This document shows, piece after piece, positions 8,559 through 16,925 of a DNA stretch of 64,000 bases (the stretch's first letter is position 1; the number at the start of each line of letters is the position of its first letter). The position numbers and the translations under genes are program-made. The DNA is from CAYSUS01 sp964434165 (lineage in GTDB: Bacteria > Planctomycetota > Planctomycetia > Pirellulales > Thermoguttaceae): positions 15,628-79,627 of the forward strand of contig CAYSUS010000024.1 in the NCBI GenBank assembly GCA_964434165.1. The letters run 5' to 3'. The notes under the pieces are model-generated. The model ran no database searches. It was not told where the DNA came from and saw only the letters and a list, made by a program, of their open reading frames with translations.

Positions 8559-9131
8559 ATGTATGACAAAGAAGCCCTGGTGGCGCTGGTGCGTTTGAAG
8601 GCACTGAAGTTCGGGCATTTCACGTTGGCCTCGGGCAAAAAGGCCAGCTACTACCTGGACGGGAAACAGGTCACTCTCGATCCGGCGGGAGCGCGACTGG
8701 TGGCCGAGGGCATGCTCGACCTGCTCGATCCGGAGGAACTGCCCGACGCCGTCGGAGGCATGTCGATCGGCGCCGACCCGATCACGGCGGCGGTGGTGAC
8801 GATGTCGGCGGTCCGCGGCACGCCGGTCCGCGGTTTCATGGTCCGCAAGGAGGCCAAAGGGCACGGCACGAACCAATACCTGGAAGGGCCTGTGCAGCCG
8901 GACGAGCGCGTCGTGGTGGTGGAGGACGTAGTGACCACTGGCGGGTCATCGCTGGTGGCTATCGAGCGGTGCGAGGCCTTCGGGCTGATGGTGGTGGGGG
9001 TGCTGGCCGTGGTGGATCGCATGGAGGGCGGAGCCAAGGCGTTTCGCGAGCGGGGTTATCCGTTCAAGAGCCTGCTGACGATCCGCGACTTCGGCATCGA
9101 GCCGCCTGAAGTCGCCGCCGAATCGGGGTGA
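8559..9131 (+). CDS. pyrE: Orotate phosphoribosyltransferase
   Basis: PyrE joins orotate to PRPP, giving OMP in pyrimidine synthesis. The 190-residue protein has the N-terminal FGHFTLASGKKASYYLDGK stretch and, at about residues 118-132, VVVVEDVVTTGGSSL, the PRPP-binding loop. The catalytic loop region is FMVRKEAKGHGTN. The ATG at 8559 is preceded by AAGGGGAGG. The stop overlaps the next gene by four bases (GTGA), so the two are probably translated together. The family and function are clear. Confidence 0.96.
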   Translation: MYDKEALVALVRLKALKFGHFTLASGKKASYYLDGKQVTLDPAGARLVAEGMLDLLDPEELPDAVGGMSIGADPITAAVVTMSAVRGTPVRGFMVRKEAKGHGTNQYLEGPVQPDERVVVVEDVVTTGGSSLVAIERCEAFGLMVVGVLAVVDRMEGGAKAFRERGYPFKSLLTIRDFGIEPPEVAAESG

Positions 9132-9925
9132 AGGTTGACGGCCCCGCGGCCGACACCAGAGGAAGGCGCGATCCGCCCGACCGACGCGCGCCGTCCCCTG
9201 TCCTCCACCCTCGACGGCACACGGCCTTGGAAACCTCGCTGCACCGCGCCTTGAAGGAGCACTATGCGGAGCCCGGCGCCCGCTTCGAGGTGCCGCTGCA
9301 AGGGTTTCGCATCGACGTGGTCTGCGGTCGCCGCCTGATCGAGATCCAGCACGGCACGCTGTCGGCCATCCGCGACAAGGTCCGCCGCCTGCTCGTGTGC
9401 TACCGCGTGACCGTGGTCAAGCCGATCGTGGCTGGCAAGTTGCTGGTGAAGCTCGATCGCCGCGGCGGCACTCCGGTCGCGCGGCGCCGCAGCCCCAAGC
9501 GGGGCTCCGCGATCGACGTGTTCCAGGAATTGATCCACTTCACGCGGATATTTCCCCATCCGCGCCTCACGCTGGAGGTGCCCCTGGTCCAGATCGAGGA
9601 GCGTCGCTACCCGGGCCACGGACGGCGCCGGTGGCGACGGGCGACCGACCAGGTGGTTGAGGATCAGGCGCTGCTTGCCATCGACCGCGCCTACCGGCTT
9701 CGCACGCCGGCCGACGTAGCCCGGCTGATCGCCTGTCCCTTGCCCGACCCGTTCCACACCGCGCATCTGGCCGAGGGCCTGGGCGTCCCCCGCTGGTTCG
9801 CGCAGCAGATCGCCTACTGCCTGCGCAAGATCGGCGCGGCGAGTGTCGTCGGCAAGCAAGGCAACGCCCGGCTGTACGCGTGGGAGACGCGCGAGGGGCG
9901 AACGCCACTTGCCAAGGTGGCGTGA
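9128..9925 (+). CDS. Nuclease-like protein with C-terminal winged-helix-like segment
   Basis: No characterised family is recognised with certainty. The GTG at 9128 overlaps the pyrE stop and gives 265 residues. Residues about 33-115 look like a PD-(D/E)XK fold: helix SLHRALKEHY, then FEVPLQGFRIDVVCG and LIEIQHGTLSAI, with an Asp in RIDVV and Glu-X-Gln in EIQ at the positions of the metal-binding residues. A basic linker (ARRRSPKRG) and a middle segment lead to a C-terminal part (about 190-255) that reads like a winged helix: DVARLIACPL, AHLAEGLGVPRWFAQQIAYCLRKIG, then a short beta wing. Similar basic, uncharacterised proteins are common in planctomycetes. Nucleic-acid binding or cleavage is inference. 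Confidence 0.6.
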   Translation: MKVDGPAADTRGRRDPPDRRAPSPVLHPRRHTALETSLHRALKEHYAEPGARFEVPLQGFRIDVVCGRRLIEIQHGTLSAIRDKVRRLLVCYRVTVVKPIVAGKLLVKLDRRGGTPVARRRSPKRGSAIDVFQELIHFTRIFPHPRLTLEVPLVQIEERRYPGHGRRRWRRATDQVVEDQALLAIDRAYRLRTPADVARLIACPLPDPFHTAHLAEGLGVPRWFAQQIAYCLRKIGAASVVGKQGNARLYAWETREGRTPLAKVA

Positions 9926-10056
9926 CGGTGCGAGGAAACCAGGCCGGGACCCTTTGGCGCGCAAGCGCTTTGCCGGCGGCGGGCAGCGCGGGCACCGCAA
10001 CGGGGTCCTCGAAGCCCGGCAGGTCGCCCCGGGGGCCCGAGAGGGAGGCACGATTC

Positions 10057-10065
10057 TGCTATAAT
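10057..10065 (+). promoter_or_regulatory. Extended -10 promoter for the ccsA/hemX-hemA pair
   Basis: TGCTATAAT is a perfect TG-N-TATAAT element 74 bases before the ATG at 10139, in a 213-bp gap that otherwise shows no gene. No clear -35 is seen, as expected of extended -10 promoters. Confidence 0.55.
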
Positions 10066-10138
10066 AGGGTAGTGCGCGCCCCCGCCAGCCGCCATCACGC
10101 CGGTTGCCACGCCCGCTCGAAGCCGACCGACCGCTCTC

Positions 10139-11143
10139 ATGTCCGGGATCAGCATCACCTGTTTCGCCGCCAGCTACGCCGTATCCCTCGGCCTGGAAGT
10201 CACGCGGCTTTGGTTCCGCAGCGGCATCCGCGGGGCGGTGATGCTGGGCTTCGCGGCGGCCGGCCTCTTGGCGCACACGCTTTTTCTGGTGCATCGCGCG
10301 CTGACCATGACCGGCTCGCCGCTGTCGAGCGAGATGGACTGGTACCTGCTGGCCGCCTGGCTCCTGGTGGCCGTGTATCTGGGCCTGGTGTGGTCGCGGC
10401 CGAAGACGCCGTTTGGGCTGGTGCTCCTGCCGCTGGCGCTGGGGCTGATCGGGGCGGCCACCTTCCTGGCTAACCACGAGCCGTTCGCCCGGGAGCCCGC
10501 CTCGCAGGTGTGGGGGCTGATCCACGCCGCCAGCCTGCTCGTGGCCGCGGTCTCGGTCCTGCTGGGGTTCGCGGCGGGCATGATGTATCTGTTCCAGTCC
10601 TGGCGTCTGAAGAGCAAGCAACCGCCCGCGCGCGGTCTGCGCCTGCCGAGCTTGGAGTGGTTACAGAAGCTCAACAGCCGCGCCCTGGTCGTCGCCATGA
10701 TGGCGGTCGGCGTGGGCGTGCTGTCGGGCATGAACCTGAACTTGATCAACCATCGCCGCCACGAGTCGCCGCTGCCCTGGACCGATCCGCTCGTGCTGGC
10801 CACGCTGGGCATGTTCGTCTGGCTGACGGTGGCCGTCCTGGTTGGTGCCCTTTATCGACCTGCCCGTGCCGGACGCAAGGTGGCCTTGATGACCGTCGTG
10901 AGCTTCGTGTTCCTTGTGCTCGCCTTCTCGGCCATGCTCGTCATGGGCACCGAGCACGGCGGGGATAGAGGGCAGGGGTCAGGGGTCAGGAGTCAGGGGT
11001 CAGGAGGAAGGGATTGGGGATTGGGGATTGGGGATTGGCAACACGGGGCCGACATCGGCGCTGTATTCATCATTCATCATTCACCATTCCTCGTTCGCAC
11101 TCAGCCCCCGCCACCGGCCACTCCCCACGGAGGCCCGCCATGA
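10139..11143 (+). CDS. CcsA/HemX-like integral membrane protein
   Basis: This polytopic membrane protein (about 8 helices) belongs to the cytochrome c assembly (CcsA/HemX) superfamily: hydrophobic helices, then a cytoplasmic loop with LPSLEWLQKLNSRALVVAMMAVGVG and a final helix pair. No tryptophan-rich WWD haem-handling motif is visible, so a HemX-type partner of glutamyl-tRNA reductase is more likely than a haem lyase; HemX-like genes sit beside hemA in other bacteria. The last 60 or so residues after LVMGTEHGG are a low-complexity read-through of heptanucleotide repeats, yet the frame ends in an ATGA overlap with hemA, implying translational coupling. The natural domain end is around base 10965. 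Confidence 0.75.
   Translation: MSGISITCFAASYAVSLGLEVTRLWFRSGIRGAVMLGFAAAGLLAHTLFLVHRALTMTGSPLSSEMDWYLLAAWLLVAVYLGLVWSRPKTPFGLVLLPLALGLIGAATFLANHEPFAREPASQVWGLIHAASLLVAAVSVLLGFAAGMMYLFQSWRLKSKQPPARGLRLPSLEWLQKLNSRALVVAMMAVGVGVLSGMNLNLINHRRHESPLPWTDPLVLATLGMFVWLTVAVLVGALYRPARAGRKVALMTVVSFVFLVLAFSAMLVMGTEHGGDRGQGSGVRSQGSGGRDWGLGIGDWQHGADIGAVFIIHHSPFLVRTQPPPPATPHGGPP
10970..11099. repeat. Heptanucleotide repeat arrays (GGTCAGG, GATTGGG, ATTCATC)
   Basis: Three abutting period-7 arrays: GGTCAGG-type units at 10977-11004, GATTGGG units at 11012-11039, and ATTCATC-type units at 11065-11099. They resemble the short tandemly repeated repetitive (STRR) heptamers known in heterocystous cyanobacteria. 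Here they lie inside the 3' end of the ccsA/hemX frame, just before hemA. Confidence 0.85.
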
Positions 11144-12411
11144 ACCTTCGCGTGGTAGGGTGCAGCCATCACAACGCGTCGATTGCGGTCCGCGAGCGCC
11201 TGGCATTCAGCCCGGAACAGGCGACCGCCGCGCTGGCGCGGCTCCGCGCGGAGCGTCCCGAGCTGGAGGCGGTGCTGCTCTCCACCTGCAACCGCGTGGA
11301 GTTTTATCTTGCCGCGGAGGCTGGGCTGCTGCCGGCGCGGGCGGACGTGGCCGAACTGCTGGCCGTCTGGCGGGGGCTGAAGCCGGCGGAGTTGGTCCCG
11401 CACTTCTACCAGCACGACCAGCGCGAGGCCGCGCGCCATCTGTTCTGCGTGGCCGGCAGTCTCGACAGCATGGTGGTGGGCGAAGCTCAGATTCTCGCCC
11501 AGGTGAAGCAGGCCTACCAGCTCGCCACCAACCAGGGCACAACGGGCCCGCTGTTGCGCGCGGCGATTCAGGCCGCGGTCAAGGCCGCCCGCCGTGTGGC
11601 CACCGAGACCGGCATCCACCAACGCCGTGTGAGCGTGCCCAGCGTGGCCGTGGCCGACTTCGCCCGGCAGATCTTCGAGCGCTTCGACGACAAGCAGGCT
11701 TTGGTTCTCGGTGCCGGCGAGATGGCCGAGGAGACGCTCAAGTACCTCCGCGACGAGGGCGTGCGCGAGGTCGCCGTGGCGAATCGCAGCGTGGATCGGG
11801 CGGGGCAGCTCGCCGAGCGATGGCGCGGGCGGGTCGTGGTCTGGGAGCGGTTGGCGGACGCACTGACCGAGGCCGATCTGGTGATCAGCACCACGGGGTC
11901 GGAGGAGCCGGTGGTGACCGGGAGCCTGTTCGACCGGGTCGTGCACGCCCGCAGGCGCTGGCCGCTGTTCATCCTCGACCTGGCCGTGCCGCGGGATTTC
12001 GACCCGGCGGTCGGCGAGCGGTCGGGCGTGTATCTCTACTCCATCGACGACCTGAAGGCCGCCTGCGAGGCGAACCGCCGCGAACGCAACGGCGAGATGC
12101 CCGCCGCCATGAAGATCGTCGAGCAGGAGACCGACCGCTTCATGGCCGAGGTGCACCGCCGGGCGAGCGCCCCGGTGATCCAGCAACTGCGCGACGGGTG
12201 GCACCGACCCAAGGAGGAAGAGCTGGAGCGGCTGTTCCACAAGCTGCCGGGGCTGGACGAGCGGGCGAGGGACGAGATCCGGCAGTCGTTCGACCGCCTG
12301 GTCAACAAGCTGCTCCACCCGCCACTCGACACGCTCCGCGACGAATCGCGGCACGGCATCCCCAGCACGCTCCTGGAGGCCCTCGCAAAGCTCTTCCAGT
12401 TGAAGGATTGA
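11140..12411 (+). CDS. hemA: Glutamyl-tRNA reductase
   Basis: HemA reduces glutamyl-tRNA-Glu to glutamate-1-semialdehyde, the first step of C5 tetrapyrrole synthesis. The 423 residues match the family. Catalytic Cys50 lies in LLSTCNRVEFY; further family motifs are GEAQILAQVKQAY and HQRRVSVPSVAV, followed by the NADPH-binding LVLGAGEMAEETL and the C-terminal dimerisation helices. The frame is open upstream to 11014, but the ATG at 11140 has a GGAGG site at 11129-11133 and gives the conserved N-terminus MNLRVVGCSHHNA. It overlaps the preceding stop by four bases. Confidence 0.97.
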   Translation: MNLRVVGCSHHNASIAVRERLAFSPEQATAALARLRAERPELEAVLLSTCNRVEFYLAAEAGLLPARADVAELLAVWRGLKPAELVPHFYQHDQREAARHLFCVAGSLDSMVVGEAQILAQVKQAYQLATNQGTTGPLLRAAIQAAVKAARRVATETGIHQRRVSVPSVAVADFARQIFERFDDKQALVLGAGEMAEETLKYLRDEGVREVAVANRSVDRAGQLAERWRGRVVVWERLADALTEADLVISTTGSEEPVVTGSLFDRVVHARRRWPLFILDLAVPRDFDPAVGERSGVYLYSIDDLKAACEANRRERNGEMPAAMKIVEQETDRFMAEVHRRASAPVIQQLRDGWHRPKEEELERLFHKLPGLDERARDEIRQSFDRLVNKLLHPPLDTLRDESRHGIPSTLLEALAKLFQLKD

Positions 12412-12487
12412 CGGCGCCCATACGGCTCGGACCGAAGGCCGGTCGCAACTCGTCCCCCGGACACCACCGAAGGATTGCCCCGGGATC

Positions 12488-13097
12488 GTGAAGGAGATCA
12501 ACCCTTACCAGTCGCCCAGGGTCTCGGACCACGAGCAGGCGGGGGCCTCGGCATCGCGAATGGTCCCGGAGCGCCTGTTGATCATCCGCTCGGCGCGGCT
12601 CGGGGGGCAAATCGGGTGCATCGTGCCGGCCCTGCTGGGCGGCTCGCTCTTGCTCATCTGGTGGCTGGACCTGTTCGGGGACCCTTTCCTGTTCGCGCCC
12701 CGGCAGGCGGTGTGNNNNNNNNNNNNNNNNNNNNNNNNNNNNNNNNNNNNNNNNNNNNNNNNNNNNNNNNNNNNNNNNNNNNNNNNNNNNNNNNNNNNNN
12801 NNNNNNNNNNNNNNGACGTTTCTGACCGTGATCGGACTGGTGATGCTCGGATCGGTCTCGGGGTTCGTGGTGCCGGCCCTGCTGGGCGGCTCGCTCCTGC
12901 TCATCCGGTGGCTGGACCTGTTCGGGGACCCTTTCCTGTTCGCGCCCCGGCAGGCGGTGTGGACGTTTCTGACCGTGATCGGACTGGTGATGCTCGGATC
13001 GGTCTCGGGGTTCGTGCTGGGCGGTGCCGTGGGACTGGCCCGCGTGAGGGTGCGGCGCCAACGCGACAGCGATGCGCCGCAAGGCGGCGGGGCGTAG
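12488..13097 (+). CDS. Small NPYQSP membrane protein, interrupted by an assembly gap
   Basis: A GTG at 12488 opens a frame beginning KEINPYQSPRV, a planctomycete N-terminal signature of small membrane proteins of unknown function. Hydrophobic segments follow (GCIVPALLGGSLLLIWW, TFLTVIGLVMLGSVSGFV, GGAVGLARV) and the protein ends in a basic/polar tail. A run of 100 N splits it. The sequence on both sides is repeated: the 92 bases before the gap recur at 12870-12961 and the 55 bases after it recur at 12962-13016. With zero missing bases the codon TGG closes across the gap and the frame continues, so either a 49-codon tandem duplication or a scaffolding error is present. Without the duplication the protein would have about 139 residues. 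Confidence 0.6.
12715..12814. other. Assembly gap of 100 N
   Basis: The run of exactly 100 N is a conventional spacer of unknown true length. The flanking words GCGGTGTG and GACGTTTCTG are found directly joined at 12954-12971, so the gap may contain nothing. Confidence 0.95.
12870..13016 (+). repeat. 147-bp direct repeat flanking the gap
   Basis: The unit formed by 92 bases (12870-12961) plus 55 bases (12962-13016) is also present as 12623-12714 plus 12815-12869 around the gap. The two 92-base parts differ at two positions. The unit is 49 codons long, so a true duplication would keep the frame. Confidence 0.85.
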
Positions 13098-13229
13098 CGG
13101 CGCCCGATCGCCGCGGAGCTTGACGCGTCGTGGGGACGCAGGTTATCGTCGCGGGAGTATCGGCCGGAAGCGAATCGGCGCATCCGAGCGGATCGACGCG
13201 TCCCTTCCTGACTCCGGAGCAGAGAATCG

Positions 13230-14747
13230 ATGCTCGTGCTCGCGCGCTTCTCCGTCGGCGTGACGCGCCGGTTGATCCCGCGGCTTCTGGTGCTACTGAT
13301 GACGGCCGCGGTGGCGCTCTCGGGCTGCGGCGGAGACACTAAGACGCCGCGCGGCGAGGACCGCGCGCGGCGAAGCCCGAAAGGCCGGTCCGCGGCGGAG
13401 CGATCCGGTGAGGCTCCCGGGGCGAGGGACACCACGAGCGGTGAGCAGACGGGCGAAGCCCCGGCGCCCGAGCCGCCTCCTCCAGCCCCGCTCACCGGAC
13501 CGCTCGCCCGGGCCGACGAGTTGCTGCGGCAGAACCGGTTCGACGCGGCCGCCGCGGCGGTCGGCAAGGTCCTTCGCACACCGCGCGACGATGCGGAGCG
13601 GGGCCAGGCCCAGCAGTTGCAGGTTCGCATCGAGGACTGCCGCCGCGCTTGCGAGGATCTCAAGGGGCTGCTGCCGCAGCTCGCGGCCGACGACCCGCAG
13701 GCGGTCATCGACGCGCAGAACCGTTTCTTCGAGCGGGGCGACGTGGCCGTGCCGCTCCTGGCCGACGCGATCGAGTCGGGGGACGAATCGATCGCCCAGG
13801 CTGCCCTGAAGACGCTGCCCACGCTCCGTCGTCCGGGCCCGACGCTGCCGGTGCTCGTCGCACTGCTCCGCCGGCCGGAGCAGGAGTCCCTTTGGCCGGA
13901 GGCGATCCGGCAGATCAGCACCATGTGCGGCTCCGGGGCAGGCGGGCCGTTGCTGGAGCTGGCCCTCCGGGCCGGCGACGAGCCCCAGCGATGCGCGGCG
14001 CTCGCCGCCCTGGGACAAATCGACGACCCGCCTAAGCGCACTGTCGCCGCGGTCCTCCCATGGGTCTTCCAGGACGGGCCGGCCACGGCCCCGGCGCTGC
14101 GCGCGTTCGCCAGGGCGGTAAAAACGCATCAACTTCACGATCTGGCCACGCGGCGGGGATGGGACGTGCAGCTCTCGGCCGAGGCGGAGCAGGGACTTGC
14201 CGGCCTTCCCGGGCGGTTAGAGCAACTCGTTCGATCGCCCGCCGCCCCGGTGGCCGCGGCCGCCCGGCGCGTGGCCGTGCTGACGCGGCAAATGCCGGCC
14301 GAGCCGCTTTCGGGCGTGACGGTGCTGGCTTTCCACGCGGAGGAGGAGGACGGGCGGGCCGGGGCCGTCGTGGACGGGGAGTGGAACACCACCGAGAAGT
14401 CGAAGATGTGGCGCTACCGGACCGGCAAGCCGGGCTCGATGGTGCTCGATCTGGTCGAGGCCCGGACCGTGTGCGGGGTCCGGGTCTGGAACTATAACCT
14501 GCCCGACAAGACGCATCGCGGCTGGAAGGAGGTGGCCGTGTACGTCGGAAGCGATCCCTCCTCCCTTGGCGATCCGGTCGCGCGGGGCTGGCTTCCCGAG
14601 GCCCCGGGCGACGGCGACGCTCCGGATTACAGCGTGACGATTCCCGTCGATTTCCGCGCGGGGCGTTACGTGCGTCTCCGCGCATCGAGCCTGTGGCGCG
14701 AGGACTCGGAAAGCGGATTGACGGAAGTCGAGGTGTTGGGGTTCTGA
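13230..14747 (+). CDS. Lipoprotein with HEAT-like repeats and C-terminal discoidin-type domain
   Basis: A signal peptide with lipobox LSGC (residues about 27-30) marks this 505-residue protein as a lipoprotein. A charged and proline-rich linker (about 35-90) is followed by helical HEAT-like repeats from about residue 95 to 330 (DVAVPLLADAIESGDES, AALAALGQIDD, and similar). The C-terminal 150 residues resemble an F5/8 type C (discoidin) jelly roll: AVVDGEWNTTEKSKMW, MVLDLVEARTVCGVRVWNY, WKEVAVYVGSDP, GRYVRLRASSLW and a final EVEVLGF strand. It may bind polysaccharide or act as a surface scaffold; no catalytic motif is seen. The large minus-strand protein at 46456-50193 combines the same two modules. 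The start could be later, but this ATG gives a normal signal peptide. Confidence 0.7.
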   Translation: MLVLARFSVGVTRRLIPRLLVLLMTAAVALSGCGGDTKTPRGEDRARRSPKGRSAAERSGEAPGARDTTSGEQTGEAPAPEPPPPAPLTGPLARADELLRQNRFDAAAAAVGKVLRTPRDDAERGQAQQLQVRIEDCRRACEDLKGLLPQLAADDPQAVIDAQNRFFERGDVAVPLLADAIESGDESIAQAALKTLPTLRRPGPTLPVLVALLRRPEQESLWPEAIRQISTMCGSGAGGPLLELALRAGDEPQRCAALAALGQIDDPPKRTVAAVLPWVFQDGPATAPALRAFARAVKTHQLHDLATRRGWDVQLSAEAEQGLAGLPGRLEQLVRSPAAPVAAAARRVAVLTRQMPAEPLSGVTVLAFHAEEEDGRAGAVVDGEWNTTEKSKMWRYRTGKPGSMVLDLVEARTVCGVRVWNYNLPDKTHRGWKEVAVYVGSDPSSLGDPVARGWLPEAPGDGDAPDYSVTIPVDFRAGRYVRLRASSLWREDSESGLTEVEVLGF

Positions 14748-14770
14748 TGGGCGAGGGGCGGCTGTGCGTC

Positions 14771-14880
14771 ATCGTACTTCCGTGCTCGCGTACTCGGCGT
14801 TGAGCATGAAGTGAACGTGGGAACCAACCTGCCTGCAAGTTCCTGAATACTTGCTCCTGCCCCCTGACTCCCGATGCCTT
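14771..14880 (+). repeat. Dispersed composite repeat, copy 1
   Basis: The copy starts with words like CGTACTTCCGTGCTCG and GTTGAGCATG, continues with ACCAACCTGCC and ends in period-7 C-rich words (TTCCTGA, CTCCTGC, CCCCTGA). The same order is found at 33699-33795 and, inverted, at 62212-62330. All three lie just upstream of a plus-strand gene. The rest of the 234-bp gap shows no gene. Confidence 0.7.
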
Positions 14881-14981
14881 CAAGCGGCGGGTAGGCCCGC
14901 CGGCCAAATGGTGGTGGTTTCCGAGTTCCGACCTCCAACAGTCGCGTTCTGTACCTTTCCGCAACCCCCAAGGAGCCTGTC

Positions 14982-16187
14982 ATGTCCGATCGTGGGTTGG
15001 TGTTTCGCGCGGCGCTCGGTCTGTTCGCGTTGAGGATTGTCGGGCTGGTCGGGCCAGATGCGGCGAAGGCGGAGGAGGGCGGCGTGCGGTTCTCGGCCCG
15101 CTGCCTGATGGTCAGTCCCAACGAGGGCTGCGCGGTGGGCGACGTGGACCGCGACGGGCGGCCCGACGTGGTCGCGGGAACCCACTGGTTCCGGGCGCCC
15201 GCCTTCGTCCCCCGACCCGTCCGCGACATCCCGCAGGTGATGGGCGAGTACTACGCCAACAACGGCGACCATCTCCACGACGTGGACGGCGACGGCTGGC
15301 TCGACGTGATCTCCGGCGGATGGATGGAGGCCGAGCAGTGCTGGTACAAGAACCCCGGCAAGCTCGGCCTGGAGCGGGGCTACAAGTGGCCGCGCCATCT
15401 GCTCAAGGAGACCCGGGGGCAGAACGAGTGCTTCGAGCTGAAGGACTTCGACGGCGACGGCACGCCCGAGCTGCTGGTCAACTGCTGGAAGAAGAAGGAC
15501 CCCGTTGTGGTCTGGAAGCTGACCAAGACCGACGGCAGGCCTGACCTGGAGCGGGTCGTGCTGGGGGCCGACGGGGGAGGGCACGGTTTCGCCTTCGGCG
15601 ACATCAACGGCGACGGGCGCGAGGATCTGGCCGTGGAGACCGGCTGGTACGAGCGGCCCGAGGGCGATCCGCTCGCCCGGCCGTGGGAGTTCCATCCGGA
15701 GACGGCCTTGCCGCACCCAAGCTGCCCGTTCGTCATCTACGACGTCAACGGCGACGGCCGCTCAGACCTGTTGTGGGGCAAAGCCCACGACTACGGCCTG
15801 TTCTGGTGGGAGCAGGACGAGCCCAAGCCGGACGGGACGACCACCTGGACCGAGCACGTCATCGACAAGTCGTGGTCGCAGGTGCACGTCGTGGTGCGGG
15901 CCGATCTGGACGGGGACGGCACGCGGGAGATCGTCACCGGCAAGCGCGTCCGCGGGCACGCCGGCAAGGATCCCGGCGGCGACGGGCCGGCCGTGATGTA
16001 TTACTACCAGTGGAACGCGCGGGCCAAGGACTTCGATCGGTTCACGATCTCCGCCCCCGGGGCCGGCGTCGGCACAGGCATGCAGATCGCCGCGGCCGAC
16101 CTGAACGGTGATGGCCGCATTGACCTGGCCGTGTCGGGAAAGACCGGCACCTACGTGCTGATCAACGAGGGTCGTTCCACTCCGTAA
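14982..16187 (+). CDS. Secreted VCBS/FG-GAP seven-bladed propeller protein
   Basis: A signal peptide (about residues 1-30) is followed by seven calcium-binding blade motifs of the FG-GAP/VCBS type: DVDRDGRPDVV, DVDGDGWLDVI, DFDGDGTPELL, DINGDGREDLA, DVNGDGRSDLL, DLDGDGTREIV and DLNGDGRIDLA, evenly spaced through the 401 residues. This predicts one seven-bladed propeller without other domains. Such proteins are secreted in large numbers by planctomycetes and are thought to bind or process extracellular material; no enzyme motif is visible. It converges on the pseudopilin gene 22 bases downstream. Confidence 0.8.
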   Translation: MSDRGLVFRAALGLFALRIVGLVGPDAAKAEEGGVRFSARCLMVSPNEGCAVGDVDRDGRPDVVAGTHWFRAPAFVPRPVRDIPQVMGEYYANNGDHLHDVDGDGWLDVISGGWMEAEQCWYKNPGKLGLERGYKWPRHLLKETRGQNECFELKDFDGDGTPELLVNCWKKKDPVVVWKLTKTDGRPDLERVVLGADGGGHGFAFGDINGDGREDLAVETGWYERPEGDPLARPWEFHPETALPHPSCPFVIYDVNGDGRSDLLWGKAHDYGLFWWEQDEPKPDGTTTWTEHVIDKSWSQVHVVVRADLDGDGTREIVTGKRVRGHAGKDPGGDGPAVMYYYQWNARAKDFDRFTISAPGAGVGTGMQIAAADLNGDGRIDLAVSGKTGTYVLINEGRSTP

Positions 16188-16209
16188 GACGGAGGGCTAC
16201 GCCGCCCGG

Positions 16210-16719
16210 TTACCCACCCGTCTTCTCCGCCCCGCCCTCGTAGAATTCGCGGTTGTTGGGCCAGATGGCGCCGGTGCGGACGTCGTACTGCCACCCGCTC
16301 GGCTTGCCCACCACGCCGGTCGGCTTCTTGCCGGGCTGGGCCACCGGCACCACGAGATCGCTCTGCGTGTAGGGGTTGACGGGCAGCACGCCGAAGTAGG
16401 GGCCGTAGGGAAAGGCCGGACTCGGAGGGCCCATGTCGCCATAGGCGTTGGTCGCCCGGACCAGCTGCGGCAATCCGCCGTCCGCCAGCTTCGGATATTG
16501 CCCCAGGTGGTTGACGTGGTATAGCTCGATCTGCGACTGGTACACGTGGAGGTTGTGGGTCAGCACGCTCTCCATGGCGTCGGTCGTGGTGCCCTGGAGG
16601 TGCGTAAGCACTGCTCCCGACATGATCGCGATGATCGTGACCACGATCATGGTCTCGATGAGCGTGAAAGCCCGACGAGATCGAATTCGACGGTGGCGCG
16701 CGTGCCGATTGGAAGCCAT
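16210..16719 (-). CDS. Type II secretion-like pseudopilin
   Basis: This 169-residue protein has a basic leader (ASNRHARHRRIRSRR) and a prepilin-type site A/FTLIETMIVVTIIAIM, where cleavage precedes Phe and Glu at +5 is kept. The residue before the cut is Ala rather than the usual Gly. The rest is GspG-like: a helix with QSQIELYHVNHLGQYP and a C-terminal region with PYGPYFGVLPVNPYT and SGWQYDVRTGAIWPN, the pattern of major pseudopilins. It would be processed by a prepilin peptidase and placed in the inner membrane. It stands alone, so partners lie elsewhere. A TTG four codons upstream is open, but the ATG at 16719 is preferred. Confidence 0.8.
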   Translation of the reverse strand: MASNRHARHRRIRSRRAFTLIETMIVVTIIAIMSGAVLTHLQGTTTDAMESVLTHNLHVYQSQIELYHVNHLGQYPKLADGGLPQLVRATNAYGDMGPPSPAFPYGPYFGVLPVNPYTQSDLVVPVAQPGKKPTGVVGKPSGWQYDVRTGAIWPNNREFYEGGAEKTGG

Positions 16720-16925
16720 GGGCGAGGCCAACCCGGCTGGACCCGAATGCGCGGCAGCAAGGCCCCCCTCGCCGCCTCTGAAATATGGAACACTGTGGCC
16801 GCGGAGGGGCGGTCGTCGCGCCGACTTCTACCGCTTTCCGGGGGGCTGCACAAACCGCACAACCTGTCGCGGGCCCGTGCGAGTCCGGCCCCGAGCCCGT
16901 GTGGCCGCGGCAGGGCACGGGCAGC

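Noticed and set aside
9056..10621. A 521-codon minus-strand frame over the nuclease-like and HemX-like genes
   Set aside because: No family match; the plus strand has overlaps, a promoter and membrane helices.
10970..11099. A CRISPR array reading for the heptamer repeats
   Set aside because: Units are 7 bases in direct contact with no spacers and there is no cas gene.
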